A stretch of 64,000 bases of DNA, taken from the NCBI RefSeq assembly GCF_000337175.1, contig NZ_AOIJ01000049.1:62001-126000 (forward strand). The letters run 5' to 3'. The notes below the pieces were generated by a model, which was not told the DNA's origin, made no database searches, and saw nothing but the letters and a program-made list of their open reading frames with translations. A program made the position numbers and the translations under genes. The DNA is from Natrinema gari JCM 14663 (GTDB lineage: Archaea; Halobacteriota; Halobacteria; Halobacteriales; Natrialbaceae). Positions 18,473 through 26,953 of the stretch are shown one piece after another. Numbering within the stretch: the first letter of the stretch is position 1; the number at the start of each line of letters is the position of its first letter.

Positions 18473-19234
18473 ATGGAACGACGTGATTTACTCACGACAG
18501 TTACAGGCTCGGCCCTCCTGCTTTCTGCTGGCTGTCTCTCGAACTCGTCACAAACTCGAGCTAGCGATGCTGACTCGTCACAATCTCGAGTTTGCGATGC
18601 TGTTGAGATTACCCGAGCGTCCGTCTCCGTGGACTTCGGGTGTGGTGCCGGTCCACTTCGGTCAGGGAGTGTCGAGGGACAAGCAGGGGACTGCAACGAA
18701 GAACTGATCCTCGAAATGGTCGACGAGGACGAGACCATCGAGGAAGTTCCCTTCGAGACCAATCACGGTCGGTGGTCGGTCGGTTTCGGCGAGGGGACAG
18801 GACAAGTCCGGACGATTCCCAGTCCCGGCGACAAACGTGTACGGATTCGTGGCCCAGAGAGGGAGATCCTTGCGTCGGCGCAACTCACCGTGTCTCACTA
18901 TCTGGATGCACCAAGTGTCAAGGTTTGGCGGCCCGAGTTCGAGCCGAAGACAGTGTCGGTCGGCGAGGATGTCACGGTGAGATTCAGCATTGCAACGTTC
19001 GGTGCTGGGACGGCATTCACTGCCACACTCCTGGTCGACGGCGAAGCGGTAGAAACTCGCGACGGGAGAGTCGACAGTGAGACAGACTGTCAACATGCCA
19101 GCGGCCCGGAGTACGAGTTCAGTTACACCTTCGAGGAACCGGGTGAGCACGAACTGGCGGGCAGAATCGCCGTCGACGGTTCCTCAAAGGGAGGTGGGAC
19201 TACGTCGATTGGCACGGTGACCGTGACCCAGTGA
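18473..19234 (+). CDS. Secreted lipoprotein, function unknown
   Basis: 253 residues. MERRDLLTTVTGSALLLSAGC has an Arg pair, a hydrophobic stretch and a lipobox (LSAGC), so it is probably a Tat- or Sec-exported lipoprotein. After the Cys the coding sequence carries two tandem 30-base units (see repeat). The rest is beta-rich, with an Ig-like C-terminal half (VSVGEDVTVRFSIATFGAGT). I do not recognise a family. The DNA is clearly more AT-rich than the ATP synthase genes before it. It is the first of the genes that separate atpB from atpD. The ATG at 18473 is preferred to a TTG one codon upstream. Confidence 0.7.
   Translation: MERRDLLTTVTGSALLLSAGCLSNSSQTRASDADSSQSRVCDAVEITRASVSVDFGCGAGPLRSGSVEGQAGDCNEELILEMVDEDETIEEVPFETNHGRWSVGFGEGTGQVRTIPSPGDKRVRIRGPEREILASAQLTVSHYLDAPSVKVWRPEFEPKTVSVGEDVTVRFSIATFGAGTAFTATLLVDGEAVETRDGRVDSETDCQHASGPEYEFSYTFEEPGEHELAGRIAVDGSSKGGGTTSIGTVTVTQ
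18543..18602 (+). repeat. Two tandem 30-base units inside the lipoprotein gene
   Basis: Bases 18543-18572 and 18573-18602 match at 27 of 30 positions. Being a multiple of three, the duplication keeps the frame and gives two near-identical ten-residue units (S-Q-T/S-R-A/V-S/C-D-A pattern) in the linker just after the lipid-anchored Cys. Confidence 0.85.
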
Positions 19235-19247
19235 GCCAGGACACGAT

Positions 19248-19430
19248 ATGCTGCTCGTGTCGTGGATCGCGTACCAGGTCGTGTGGTTCGTCGGGACCGA
19301 AGGACTCGATATCCTTCCCAGAACTGGGAGACCGGGCATTCGTGCTGCTCGAACTCTCCGCAAAGGTCGGATCGGGTTCGTGGTACTCCAGACCCACCCG
19401 GTGCTCGACGCTGCGAACATCGTGCGAGCG
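19248..19430 (+). pseudogene. Frameshifted microbial rhodopsin fragment (helices F-G)
   Basis: Three frames must be joined to read it. First comes LLVSWIAYQVVWFVGTEGLD, then AFVLLELSAKVG, then IGFVVLQTHPVLD. These line up with the last two helices of the intact rhodopsin at 46453-47205 (FLYPVVWILGTEGTFGILP, AFMVLDLSAKVGFGVILLQ), including the retinal-binding Lys in LSAKVG. About three frameshifts and no 5' part show that it is a dead remnant. It is not a close copy of the intact bop gene, so it derives from another rhodopsin. Confidence 0.75.
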
Positions 19431-19480
19431 GGCGACAGTTCGGTAAATCCCATCACCGCTTTTCCGCTCGGTACTTACAC

Positions 19481-19671
19481 GGCGGAACCACCACTGCGAC
19501 CATCTGGACCGTCAAGGACGAGTTCGGCTGGTACCTCAAACACGTCTACGGGGCGACCGAGACCGGGCCACTGATCACGACCTGCCGACGATCGCGACCG
19601 ATAAGGTCCAGAAGTACAAACTTCGCCAGGGCGAGTGGGATGATAAAGAGCGGATGGTCGGACAGGGATGA
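19481..19671 (+). pseudogene. Internally deleted acyl-CoA synthetase fragment
   Basis: The first part reads ATIWTVKDEFGWYLKHVYGA and then TETGPLIT, agreeing at 23 of 28 residues with the intact acyl-CoA synthetase at 50190-51839. After a junction near 19585 another frame reads LPTIATDKVQKYKLRQGEW and runs to a natural stop, agreeing at about 17 of 29 residues with the C-terminal end of that enzyme. The roughly 170 residues between the two parts, and everything upstream, are missing. Confidence 0.8.
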
Positions 19672-19791
19672 CGCTCGCGGCCGGCGGGGGGTAGGGACCG
19701 AACCCAACTGCTTCGTGTCGCTACGGCCACCTATATAGGTCAGCATTCCAAACATAGCAACGGATTAGTACGTTTTGGCGGATGCTCGGGT

Positions 19792-20937
19792 ATGTCCGAG
19801 TCGACAGGGACGACACGACGCGCAGTGCTTTCGAGTGGGGCCGCCGCCGGGACCGCCACGATGGCGGGCTGTCTGAGCGATTTCACCGGCGGGAGCGGTG
19901 GGCAGACGTTCACCGTCGGTCACGGCGACTACGAAACCGAGGTCGACTCCTCAGCGTTCCCCGACGAACTACAGATCTACTGCGTTCAGACCGGCTGGTC
20001 GAACTGGGGAGCCGTCATGGAAGCGTTCGAGGACGAATACGACCTCCCGCTGTACGACGCGCAGGGCTCCTCCGGCGAAGCCCTCGAGGACATGCGCGCG
20101 AACGCCCGAAACCCGACCCATTCGGCGTACAACGGCGGCTACTCGTTCGGCCTCGAGGCGATGAACGACGGGCTGACGAGCGACTACAAGCCGGCCAACT
20201 GGGACGTCGTTCCCGACGATCTGAAGACCGACAACGGCCACGTGACCGCGACCCGACAGATGACGACTGCGGTGACCTACCGGGCCGATGTCTACGAGGA
20301 GCGGGGACTGGACGCCCCCGAAACGTGGGAGGACCTGAAACACCCCGACATCGCACAGGACCTCGCGTTCACCCCGCCCCACACCGCCAACGGACAGGCC
20401 TCCGCGCTATCGGTTAACCGGGCCTACGGCGGCGACCTAGACGACCTCGATCCGGTCATCGAGTACCACGAGGTGATCGCCGAGCATGGCGCGGACTTCC
20501 GGCGCAACGTCGAGGGGCCGATGACCGCCGGCGAGATTTCGACCGTCGTCGAGTACGACTACACCGGCCTCAATCTCAAGTACAACAACGACGAGTTCGA
20601 CGAGGACCAGATCGAGGTCGCGATCCTCGAGGGGCCCGAGGGCGAACCGGGCGCGATGAACGTCCCCTACGGCTACGCCCTCCTGCGGAACGCGCCCAAC
20701 CCCGAGGCGGCGAAGCTGTTCATGGACTACGTTCTGACCGAGGAGTGCCAGTCGTTGTTCTTCGACGCCTACGTCCGTCCGATTCGGGCGAGCGAACTCG
20801 ACCAGCCCGACGCGTTCCCGGACCAATCGTCCTACGAAGCTGCCGGATTCACTGTCGACCAGCAGACCCTCGTCGAGAACCAGACTGACATTCAGGAGGA
20901 ACTCGTCGACCGAACGCCGCTGCAGGGAGCCCAGTGA
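19792..20937 (+). CDS. ABC importer substrate-binding lipoprotein
   Basis: 381 residues. The N-terminus has a twin-arginine signal (TTRRAVLSSGAAAGTATMAGC) with a lipobox, followed by a type-1/2 periplasmic binding fold: AVMEAFEDEYDLPLYDAQG, the hinge region FTPPHTANGQASAL and a C-terminal GYALLRNAPNPEAAKLFMDY. It resembles iron(III), spermidine/putrescine or aminoethylphosphonate binding proteins; the ligand cannot be told from sequence alone. It heads an ABC transporter set (SBP, two permeases, ATPase) in consistent order and orientation. The ATG follows 120 bases of non-coding DNA after the acyl-CoA synthetase remnant. Confidence 0.85.
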   Translation: MSESTGTTRRAVLSSGAAAGTATMAGCLSDFTGGSGGQTFTVGHGDYETEVDSSAFPDELQIYCVQTGWSNWGAVMEAFEDEYDLPLYDAQGSSGEALEDMRANARNPTHSAYNGGYSFGLEAMNDGLTSDYKPANWDVVPDDLKTDNGHVTATRQMTTAVTYRADVYEERGLDAPETWEDLKHPDIAQDLAFTPPHTANGQASALSVNRAYGGDLDDLDPVIEYHEVIAEHGADFRRNVEGPMTAGEISTVVEYDYTGLNLKYNNDEFDEDQIEVAILEGPEGEPGAMNVPYGYALLRNAPNPEAAKLFMDYVLTEECQSLFFDAYVRPIRASELDQPDAFPDQSSYEAAGFTVDQQTLVENQTDIQEELVDRTPLQGAQ

Positions 20938-20943
20938 TCGCGG

Positions 20944-21867
20944 ATGTCGGTCCGGAAATCAGCGACGGCGTCGGTCCGTCACCTCGCGGCGCTCGCGTCG
21001 ACGACCGCCCGTCCGACGACCGAACGCGAGCGCGAACGCCGACGGATCGCGGTCCTCTGTCTCCCCTTCTTCGCGCTCGCGATCGTGGCTGGATTCGTCC
21101 CGCTGGCGATGCTCGTCCGGATCAGCCTCGCGGAGGATACGATCTGGATGGCAGGCTGGTCGCTCGAGGCCTGGGAGACGCTCGCGACGACCCCGACGTA
21201 CCGGCGGGTCGCCTGGAACACGCTGTGGTTCGTCGGGCTGGCGACGGCAGTCAGCGTCGCGCTCGGCGTCGCCGTCGCACACGTCCTCGAGAAGTACGAC
21301 CTGCCGGCGAAGCGAGTCGTCGTCGCGGCGGTGTCGTTCCCGATCGCACTGCCGGGGATCATTGTCGCGTACCTGATCGTCGTCTTGCTGGGGCGGCAGG
21401 GGCTGGTGACGAACGCGGTCGCCGTCGCGACGGGTGGGGCACCGCTCGACCTCGCGAGCGCGACCGCGATCACCGGTCTCTTTCTCGGGTACGTCTACTC
21501 GTTGCTCCCGCGGGCGACCATGGTGTTGCGCGGGACCTACGCGGAGATCAACACGCAGGCCGAAGAGGCAGCGCACACGCTCGGTGCGAGCCGGTGGCAG
21601 ACGTTCTATCACGTTACGCTTCCCGAGATCCGTCCGGGAATCGTCGCCGCCGTGATTCTCACGTTCCGCTCCGGGCTCGCGATCTTCGGGACCGTGTTGA
21701 TCCTGCAAAGTCATCGAGTAGTCACGCTCCAGATACACGAGGAGACGAGCGTCGGCTCGTACAGCCCGGACGTCGCGGCCGCGATCGGGCTGGTCTACGT
21801 GGCCTTCATCGTCGCGTTCACGTTCGTCGGGCTGCGGTTCGTCGACAATGACGCGGTGGAGATCTGA
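20944..21867 (+). CDS. ABC importer permease 1
   Basis: 307 residues, about six membrane helices after a basic cytoplasmic leader rich in Arg/Thr. The EAA loop that docks the ATPase is EEAAHTLGASRWQTFYHVTL. It belongs to the BPD_transp_1 family (PotB/FbpB-like). It starts six bases after the binding-protein stop. Confidence 0.88.
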   Translation: MSVRKSATASVRHLAALASTTARPTTERERERRRIAVLCLPFFALAIVAGFVPLAMLVRISLAEDTIWMAGWSLEAWETLATTPTYRRVAWNTLWFVGLATAVSVALGVAVAHVLEKYDLPAKRVVVAAVSFPIALPGIIVAYLIVVLLGRQGLVTNAVAVATGGAPLDLASATAITGLFLGYVYSLLPRATMVLRGTYAEINTQAEEAAHTLGASRWQTFYHVTLPEIRPGIVAAVILTFRSGLAIFGTVLILQSHRVVTLQIHEETSVGSYSPDVAAAIGLVYVAFIVAFTFVGLRFVDNDAVEI

Positions 21868-21868
21868 G

Positions 21869-22816
21869 ATGACCGGACCCACGGAATCGGACGAGACCGA
21901 CAGCGGCCCGGCGTCGGCTGCCGAATCGGAACGGGCCGATCCGCGCCCGGACGGCGGCACTACCGAATCGGCTACCGCCGAGAAGTGGTCGCGATCCGGG
22001 ACGGCGCTGTCGACGGCGGTCGGTCGCCCGCTTCTGGTCGGCGTCGTCACGGTCGTCGTCGCGTTCCTGACCGTCCCGGTCATCGTCACGTTCGTTTCGT
22101 CGTTCGCGGGGTCGGCGGCCGGCGTCGTCCCCCGAGGGTTTGTTACGTTCGAACACTGGCAACAGGTACTCGGCTTCGGCACTCACGGCGTGCAAGCGAA
22201 CGCGATCCCCGGGCTGGCCTTCAGTCTCGCGATCGCGACCGGCGGCATGCTCCTGAACGTGGTCATCGGCGTTCCGGTCGCGTACGCGCTCGCGCGATAC
22301 GACTTCTACGCCCGGGACTGGGTCAACACGCTCGCGATCCTGCCGCTCGTACCGGGGCTGATCCTCGGGATCGCCTTCGTCCAGACCTATCCGAACCACG
22401 GTCGGTCGGCGCTGGGATTGCTCGCCGGCTACTGTCTGCTCAAATCGCCCTACATGGTGTTAACCGTCCAGAGTTCCTTCCAGTCGATGGAGCTGGTCCG
22501 CCTCGAGGAGAGTGCCCGATCGCTGGGTGCCTCGTGGCCCCGAACCGTCCTGACGATCATCATCCCCCACGCCAAACGCGGGATCGTCGCCGGCTGTATC
22601 ATCACCTGGACGCTCGCGGCCGCGGAGTTCAACTTCACGTACATGGTCGCAAGCGGGAGTCCGGATCCGTTCGCCATCTTCCTCTACCGGAACATCTCGA
22701 ACGCGACGCATCTGCAGTCGGCGGCGGCCGTGTCGGTCTACTTCACGATCGTCGTAGCCGCGATACTCGTCCTCCAACTGCTCGGCAACAGGGGGTTCTC
22801 GACCGCACAACGATGA
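21869..22816 (+). CDS. ABC importer permease 2
   Basis: 315 residues, partner of permease 1. A 45-residue acidic leader (ESDETDSGPASAAESERADP) precedes six helices; the EAA-type loop is LEESARSLGASWPRTVLTII. ATG 21869 overlaps the end of permease 1 almost directly (one base after its stop), so the two are likely translationally coupled. An upstream in-frame ATG at 21848 is inside the previous gene and less likely. Confidence 0.88.
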   Translation: MTGPTESDETDSGPASAAESERADPRPDGGTTESATAEKWSRSGTALSTAVGRPLLVGVVTVVVAFLTVPVIVTFVSSFAGSAAGVVPRGFVTFEHWQQVLGFGTHGVQANAIPGLAFSLAIATGGMLLNVVIGVPVAYALARYDFYARDWVNTLAILPLVPGLILGIAFVQTYPNHGRSALGLLAGYCLLKSPYMVLTVQSSFQSMELVRLEESARSLGASWPRTVLTIIIPHAKRGIVAGCIITWTLAAAEFNFTYMVASGSPDPFAIFLYRNISNATHLQSAAAVSVYFTIVVAAILVLQLLGNRGFSTAQR

Positions 22817-22898
22817 CATGGAGACACACTGTCGATCGGCAACCGAATCGAATCGCACACCGACCTCGGCTCGCGACGGCAACCGGCGGTGACCGACG

Positions 22899-23918
22899 AT
22901 GAGCGATGTCACCCTCGAGTCGCTCACCAAGACATACGGCGACGAGACGGCCGTCGACGGGATCGATCTGACGATCCGGGACGGCGAAATCCTCGGAGTC
23001 GTCGGTCCCTCGGGCTGTGGGAAGACGACGACGCTGCGGACCATCGCGGGATTCGAGACGCCCACGCAGGGCCGGGTGCTGTTCGACGAGGTCGATGTTA
23101 CTCACGTCCCACCCGAAGAGCGCAATGTCGGGCTGGTCTTCCAGTCCTACGCCCTGTTCGACACCATGACTGTCCGCGAGAACGTCGCGTTCGGACTGAA
23201 GATGCAGGGCGTCCCAAAAGCCGAGCGCCGCGAGCGGGCCGACGACCTGCTCGCCATGCTCGACATCGCCGAGCTGGCCGACCGGCGGCCGACGACGCTG
23301 TCGGGCGGCCAGCAACAGCGGGTCGGCCTCGCGCGGGCGCTCGCGATCGAACCGCACGTCCTCCTGCTCGACGAGCCGATGACGGGGTTAGACGCCGAAC
23401 TCAAGCGCCGACTGCGCGACGAGATCGGCGACCTGCTGGCCGATCTCGAGGTGACCACGCTCTATGTCACTCACGATCAGGAGGAGGCGATGGCGATGTG
23501 TGATCGGATCGCGGTGCTGTCCGACGGCACGCTCGAGCAGGTGGGTCCGCCCGCGGAGATCTATCGCCGCCCCGCTACCCCCTTCGTCGCGAACTTCATC
23601 GGGAGTTCGACCCTCCTCGAGGGCGTCGCCGAGAACGGCCACGTCGATCTGGGCTTTACCGAACTGCCCGTGGACGCCGAGACGGACGGGGCAGTGCGGG
23701 TCGCAGCCCGGCCCGCCGCCTTCGAACTCGACGAGGGACAGATCGCGGCCGACGTGACGGACGTGACCTACCTCGGGGACCGGACCCAACTCGCGGCGAC
23801 GCTGCCCGACGACACGACGGTGACGCTGCATGCCGACGGGATCGACGGCTACCGGGTCGGCGACTCGATCCCGCTCTCGATCGACGAACAGCGGGTCCAC
23901 GTCCTCGAAGCGGGGTGA
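22899..23918 (+). CDS. ABC importer ATPase (PotA/FbpC-like)
   Basis: 339 residues. Walker A GPSGCGKTT, Q-loop VFQSYALFDTMTVRENV, signature LSGGQQQRVGLARAL, Walker B HVLLLDEPMTGLDAE and switch His (YVTHDQEEAMAM) are all intact. A C-terminal TOBE-like beta domain (240-339) is present, as in sugar, polyamine and iron importers. It follows permease 2 by 82 bases and completes the transporter. Confidence 0.92.
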   Translation: MSDVTLESLTKTYGDETAVDGIDLTIRDGEILGVVGPSGCGKTTTLRTIAGFETPTQGRVLFDEVDVTHVPPEERNVGLVFQSYALFDTMTVRENVAFGLKMQGVPKAERRERADDLLAMLDIAELADRRPTTLSGGQQQRVGLARALAIEPHVLLLDEPMTGLDAELKRRLRDEIGDLLADLEVTTLYVTHDQEEAMAMCDRIAVLSDGTLEQVGPPAEIYRRPATPFVANFIGSSTLLEGVAENGHVDLGFTELPVDAETDGAVRVAARPAAFELDEGQIAADVTDVTYLGDRTQLAATLPDDTTVTLHADGIDGYRVGDSIPLSIDEQRVHVLEAG

Positions 23919-23956
23919 CAACCGAGCGACGGCACCGGCCGCAGCGAGACTGGATG

Positions 23957-24265
23957 CTACGTGCGTCGATCGCCCCACTCGTCGCGGTCGTCCCGGTCGA
24001 CCCCTGCTGGCCGGCCGTCCCGCGCGTCGGGCTCGCGGTGAGCGCCCCATTCCGCGGCCGTGTCATCGTCGGCGTCCGAACGGGTTGCTCCGACCGATCC
24101 GTCGGCCGTACGAGTCGGCTCGCGGCCGCCACGCTCTTTTGCGATCCGTTCCGCCTCCGCACGATCGACCACGGTCGGGGCCGACGTTTCCCGACTGATC
24201 GCCAGCCAGAGGACGAACGGAACCACCAGGAGCGCGAGGACGATGAGTCCGAAAACGACGGACAT
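23957..24265 (-). CDS. Small single-pass membrane protein, function unknown
   Basis: 102 residues: one hydrophobic N-terminal helix (MSVVFGLIVLALLVVPFVLWL) followed by a charged, probably disordered cytoplasmic tail rich in Arg, Asp and Glu. No family recognised. It is opposite in direction to its neighbours. ATG 24265 is chosen because it begins the helix; 24295 is possible. Coding status rests on the convincing membrane segment only. Confidence 0.5.
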   Translation of the reverse strand: MSVVFGLIVLALLVVPFVLWLAISRETSAPTVVDRAEAERIAKERGGREPTRTADGSVGATRSDADDDTAAEWGAHREPDARDGRPAGVDRDDRDEWGDRRT

Positions 24266-24329
24266 GGTGTGGTGACGACTCGAGATGCCAGTCACAAAGA
24301 TTTTATGAACTGACAGGTGATGGGGAACT

Positions 24330-24533
24330 ATGAGAGACGACGAGCACGGCTGTCCGAAGTGCGGTCACACGGAGACGGAGATCGACGAAATCTCGACGAC
24401 GGGGAGCGGTCTCTCCAAGATGTTCGACATCCAGAACAGGCGGTTCCACGTCGTGAGCTGTACGAACTGTGGCTACTCGGAACTCTACAAGGGGCAGTCG
24501 TCGGGCGACATGGTCGACCTGTTCCTCGGGTAA
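24330..24533 (+). CDS. Small zinc-ribbon protein
   Basis: 67 residues with CPKCG (8-12) and CTNCG (44-48), two Cys pairs spaced for one zinc ribbon, followed by a hydrophobic end YSELYKGQSSGDMVDLFLG. It matches the conserved small nucleic-acid-binding zinc-ribbon proteins of COG3478 type. It lies 110 bases before atpD. Confidence 0.82.
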   Translation: MRDDEHGCPKCGHTETEIDEISTTGSGLSKMFDIQNRRFHVVSCTNCGYSELYKGQSSGDMVDLFLG

Positions 24534-24606
24534 GTACCCTCCTCGAGAGCGACCCGCTGCCGTCGATTTCCCGCGTCTCGAGCGCGAGCGGTGCGCGGAA
24601 ACTGTA

Positions 24607-24616
24607 AACAGTTATC
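24607..24616 (+). promoter_or_regulatory. Probable promoter of the displaced atpD
   Basis: AACAGTTATC centred near 24612 predicts a transcript start at about 24640, a few bases before the atpD ATG at 24644. atpD therefore seems to have its own promoter now that it is cut off from the main cluster. Confidence 0.4.
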
Positions 24617-24643
24617 CGACTGGGCCCGCTATCCCCCCACAAG

Positions 24644-25372
24644 ATGGCCAACGACGTCAAGCCCACCCGCAAGAACTTGATGGCGATCGAGGATCGCATC
24701 GAGCTCTCCGAGCGGGGTCACGGCACGCTCGAGAAGAAACGCGACGGGCTGATCATGGAATTCATGGACATTCTGGACAAGGCCCAGGACGTCCGCGGCG
24801 ACCTCGCGCAGGACTACGAGGACGCCCAGAAGAAGATCAACATGGCCCGTGCGATGGAGGGTGACGTCGCCGTCCGCGGTGCTGCCTCGGCGCTGCAGGA
24901 ACACCCCGAGATCACCACCGAGTCCAAGAACATCATGGGCGTCGTCGTCCCGCAGATCGAATCCTCGCGGGTCTCCAAGAGCCTCGACCAGCGCGGCTAC
25001 GGGATCATGGGCACCTCCGCCCGCATCGACGAGGCCGCCGAGGCCTACGAGGACCTCCTCGAGAGCATCATCCTCGCCGCCGAGGTCGAGACGGCGATGA
25101 AGAAGATGCTCCGGGAGATCGAGACCACGAAGCGCCGCGTCAACGCCCTCGAGTTCAAGCTCCTGCCCGAACTCTACGAGAACCAGGAATACATCGAGCA
25201 GAAACTCGAAGAACAGGAACGCGAGGAGACGTTCCGCCTGAAGAAGATCAAGGAAAAGAAGGAAGCCGAGGAGAAGGCGGAGCGAGAGGCCGAGCGGGCA
25301 GCCGCCGAAGAGGCAGCGCTCGAGGACGCACAGTCGGAGACCGCCGCGCAGTCGCCCGCGGCCAACCAGTAA
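24644..25372 (+). CDS. atpD: A-type ATP synthase subunit D (central axle)
   Basis: 242 residues. N-terminal helix [20 protein letters not shown] and C-terminal helix ([25 protein letters not shown]) are the two long antiparallel helices that form the rotor axle inside the A3B3 head. The last 35 residues are an Ala/Glu-rich extension ([20 protein letters not shown]). It is the only ATP synthase gene not in the 9.9-18.2 kb cluster, being 6.4 kb downstream of atpB on the same strand. Confidence 0.93.
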   Translation: MANDVKPTRKNLMAIEDRIELSERGHGTLEKKRDGLIMEFMDILDKAQDVRGDLAQDYEDAQKKINMARAMEGDVAVRGAASALQEHPEITTESKNIMGVVVPQIESSRVSKSLDQRGYGIMGTSARIDEAAEAYEDLLESIILAAEVETAMKKMLREIETTKRRVNALEFKLLPELYENQEYIEQKLEEQEREETFRLKKIKEKKEAEEKAEREAERAAAEEAALEDAQSETAAQSPAANQ

Positions 25373-25426
25373 AACGGACCGTCCCACCGCCGAACGACCG
25401 ACCAGTCACCTGCACATCCGATCCCG

Positions 25427-25852
25427 ATGACTTGTTCCGAGTGCGGTGCCCCCACGATCCAGTTGTCCGTGCCGGCAGCGTACCGCACGGACGCACCGTC
25501 GGCGGCCGCCGTCGTCTCGTTTTGTACCCGCTGTCTGTCACTCGAGCCGGCTCCGCAAGCGGACCGCGACGGAACCGGAACGGATGATGGAGAACCCGCT
25601 CCCGCCGATTTCCAACGCGTCAGCGACGCGTTCCCGACACGGCCCGAGCGTGCAGTGCCACTCGCGCTGGCACTCGGTCTCTGCTCGTCGCTGGCGACGA
25701 ACCGAACCGATATCGAACTGCTGCTCAGGGAAGTCGAAGGAGCCGGCGGGGACCCGCTGTTGGTACTCGAGCGTCTCAGCGACGATCCGTCGGTCGAGCC
25801 GGCGTTCGATCTCGAGCGGCGACGCCACCAACTCGAGCAGTTGCTCTACTGA
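25427..25852 (+). CDS. DUF6276-like small Zn-binding protein
   Basis: 141 residues. Two Cys pairs, CSECG (3-7) and CTRC (33-36), suggest a zinc site at the N-terminus; the remainder is a helical domain (PLALALGLCSSLATNRTDIE ... LERRRHQLEQLLY). It resembles haloarchaeal DUF6276 proteins (name from memory), whose function is unknown. It lies 54 bases behind atpD on the same strand. Confidence 0.7.
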   Translation: MTCSECGAPTIQLSVPAAYRTDAPSAAAVVSFCTRCLSLEPAPQADRDGTGTDDGEPAPADFQRVSDAFPTRPERAVPLALALGLCSSLATNRTDIELLLREVEGAGGDPLLVLERLSDDPSVEPAFDLERRRHQLEQLLY

Positions 25853-25908
25853 AGCGAGCCGACGCGTCGAAAAGCGGGTCGGCGAGTTCGATGACCCGAA
25901 GCGGTTGC

Positions 25909-26307
25909 CTACTTCCCGGTCGGCCGCACGTTGTTACTGATCGCCTGTTTCACCTGCAGGGCCGCACTCGCCGCGAGCCCGCGGGCGACTTCGTCGCGTT
26001 CGGCGGCGGTAATGACTTCCTCGGCGGCCACCGCTTCCTCGAGATCGGGCGTGAAGCCGGCGGAGACGGCGTGACCGACCGGCGGGCGGACGGCAACGGT
26101 GACCTCCGGACCGGTCATGCCACTCGAGACGTCGGCGTCAACGACGTACTCGTTGGGAAGGAACTCGCGCGTGCGGGCCGCGATCCGCGAGACGTCGCGG
26201 TGAAGCAACCGCTTTTGCGCGCTCGAGAGGTCAGGAATGTCCGCCGCTGCACGCTGCCCAGCACCAGTCTCGCCCGGTAGCCCTGCGTACGGCGTGTTTC
26301 CGTTCAT
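25909..26307 (-). CDS. DUF5811-like conserved haloarchaeal protein
   Basis: 132 residues beginning MNGNTPYAGLPGETG, with a helical segment and a compact alpha/beta core (FLPNEYVVDADVSSGMTGPE). The opening sequence is like that of haloarchaeal DUF5811 proteins (from memory). No catalytic motif is visible. It lies 54 bases downstream of pdaD on the same strand and could be co-transcribed. Confidence 0.65.
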   Translation of the reverse strand: MNGNTPYAGLPGETGAGQRAAADIPDLSSAQKRLLHRDVSRIAARTREFLPNEYVVDADVSSGMTGPEVTVAVRPPVGHAVSAGFTPDLEEAVAAEEVITAAERDEVARGLAASAALQVKQAISNNVRPTGK

Positions 26308-26361
26308 GAGAAGTGTGTACCCGTATCAATGAGTCGCCGGTTCAAAAGGGTTCGCTTTGGG

Positions 26362-26847
26362 TCAATCCACGAGGATCGGTTCGCTCTCGCCGTAGACTGC
26401 GAGGACGACCGCCGTCGTGTAATCACCCGACTCGGCCTGCCGGCTCTCGACGGCCACTCGCGGAGCGGCGAACGTCCAGTCGCGAAGCTCCTGTCCCGCG
26501 GTCAGCCCCTCTCGGACCCGGCGTTCGACGGTCTCGCGGTCCATCTCGCCCGCTGTCTCGTAGAACAGTCCCGGGCCGTCATCGGCGGACTGGGCCCACG
26601 CGAGCGCCGCGCTCACGCGGCCGGGGCCGGCAGCGGTGGCTCGAGCCTCAACGACGGTCAGGCGCTCGCCGGCGGGACCGAGATCGGGTGCGGTGCCGAC
26701 GGCCTCGACGTCGACACCGGCCGGGATGACGGAGGAAACGGAGACGAGGTTGTAGTTCTCGACGCCGGCCTCGGCGAGGGCCGCGTCGTAGGAGGCCATC
26801 GTCGTGGGAGCCGACGCGGCCCCCCAGACGACTCGAATCGTGCTCAT
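26362..26847 (-). CDS. pdaD: Pyruvoyl-dependent arginine decarboxylase
   Basis: 161 residues. The self-processing site is Ser38-Ser39 in NYNLVSVSSVIPAG; cleavage between the serines is expected to leave the pyruvoyl cofactor on the new chain, as in the archaeal family. The enzyme decarboxylates arginine to agmatine, used in archaea for polyamines and for the agmatidine base of tRNA-Ile2. Catalytic Glu is expected in the AGPGRVSAALAWA-to-YETAGEMDRE region. ATG 26847 (MSTIRVVWGA) fits the family; an upstream ATG at 26901 would add 18 basic residues. Confidence 0.88.
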   Translation of the reverse strand: MSTIRVVWGAASAPTTMASYDAALAEAGVENYNLVSVSSVIPAGVDVEAVGTAPDLGPAGERLTVVEARATAAGPGRVSAALAWAQSADDGPGLFYETAGEMDRETVERRVREGLTAGQELRDWTFAAPRVAVESRQAESGDYTTAVVLAVYGESEPILVD

Positions 26848-26953
26848 ACTCAATCTCGGGGGCCGGCGGCGTAAGGGCTTGCGATTCCGAACTGAACGCA
26901 CGGTAGTACGAGGAGACCGTTACCAATCGGAGTCGTCGAAATCGGGCCGCCGA

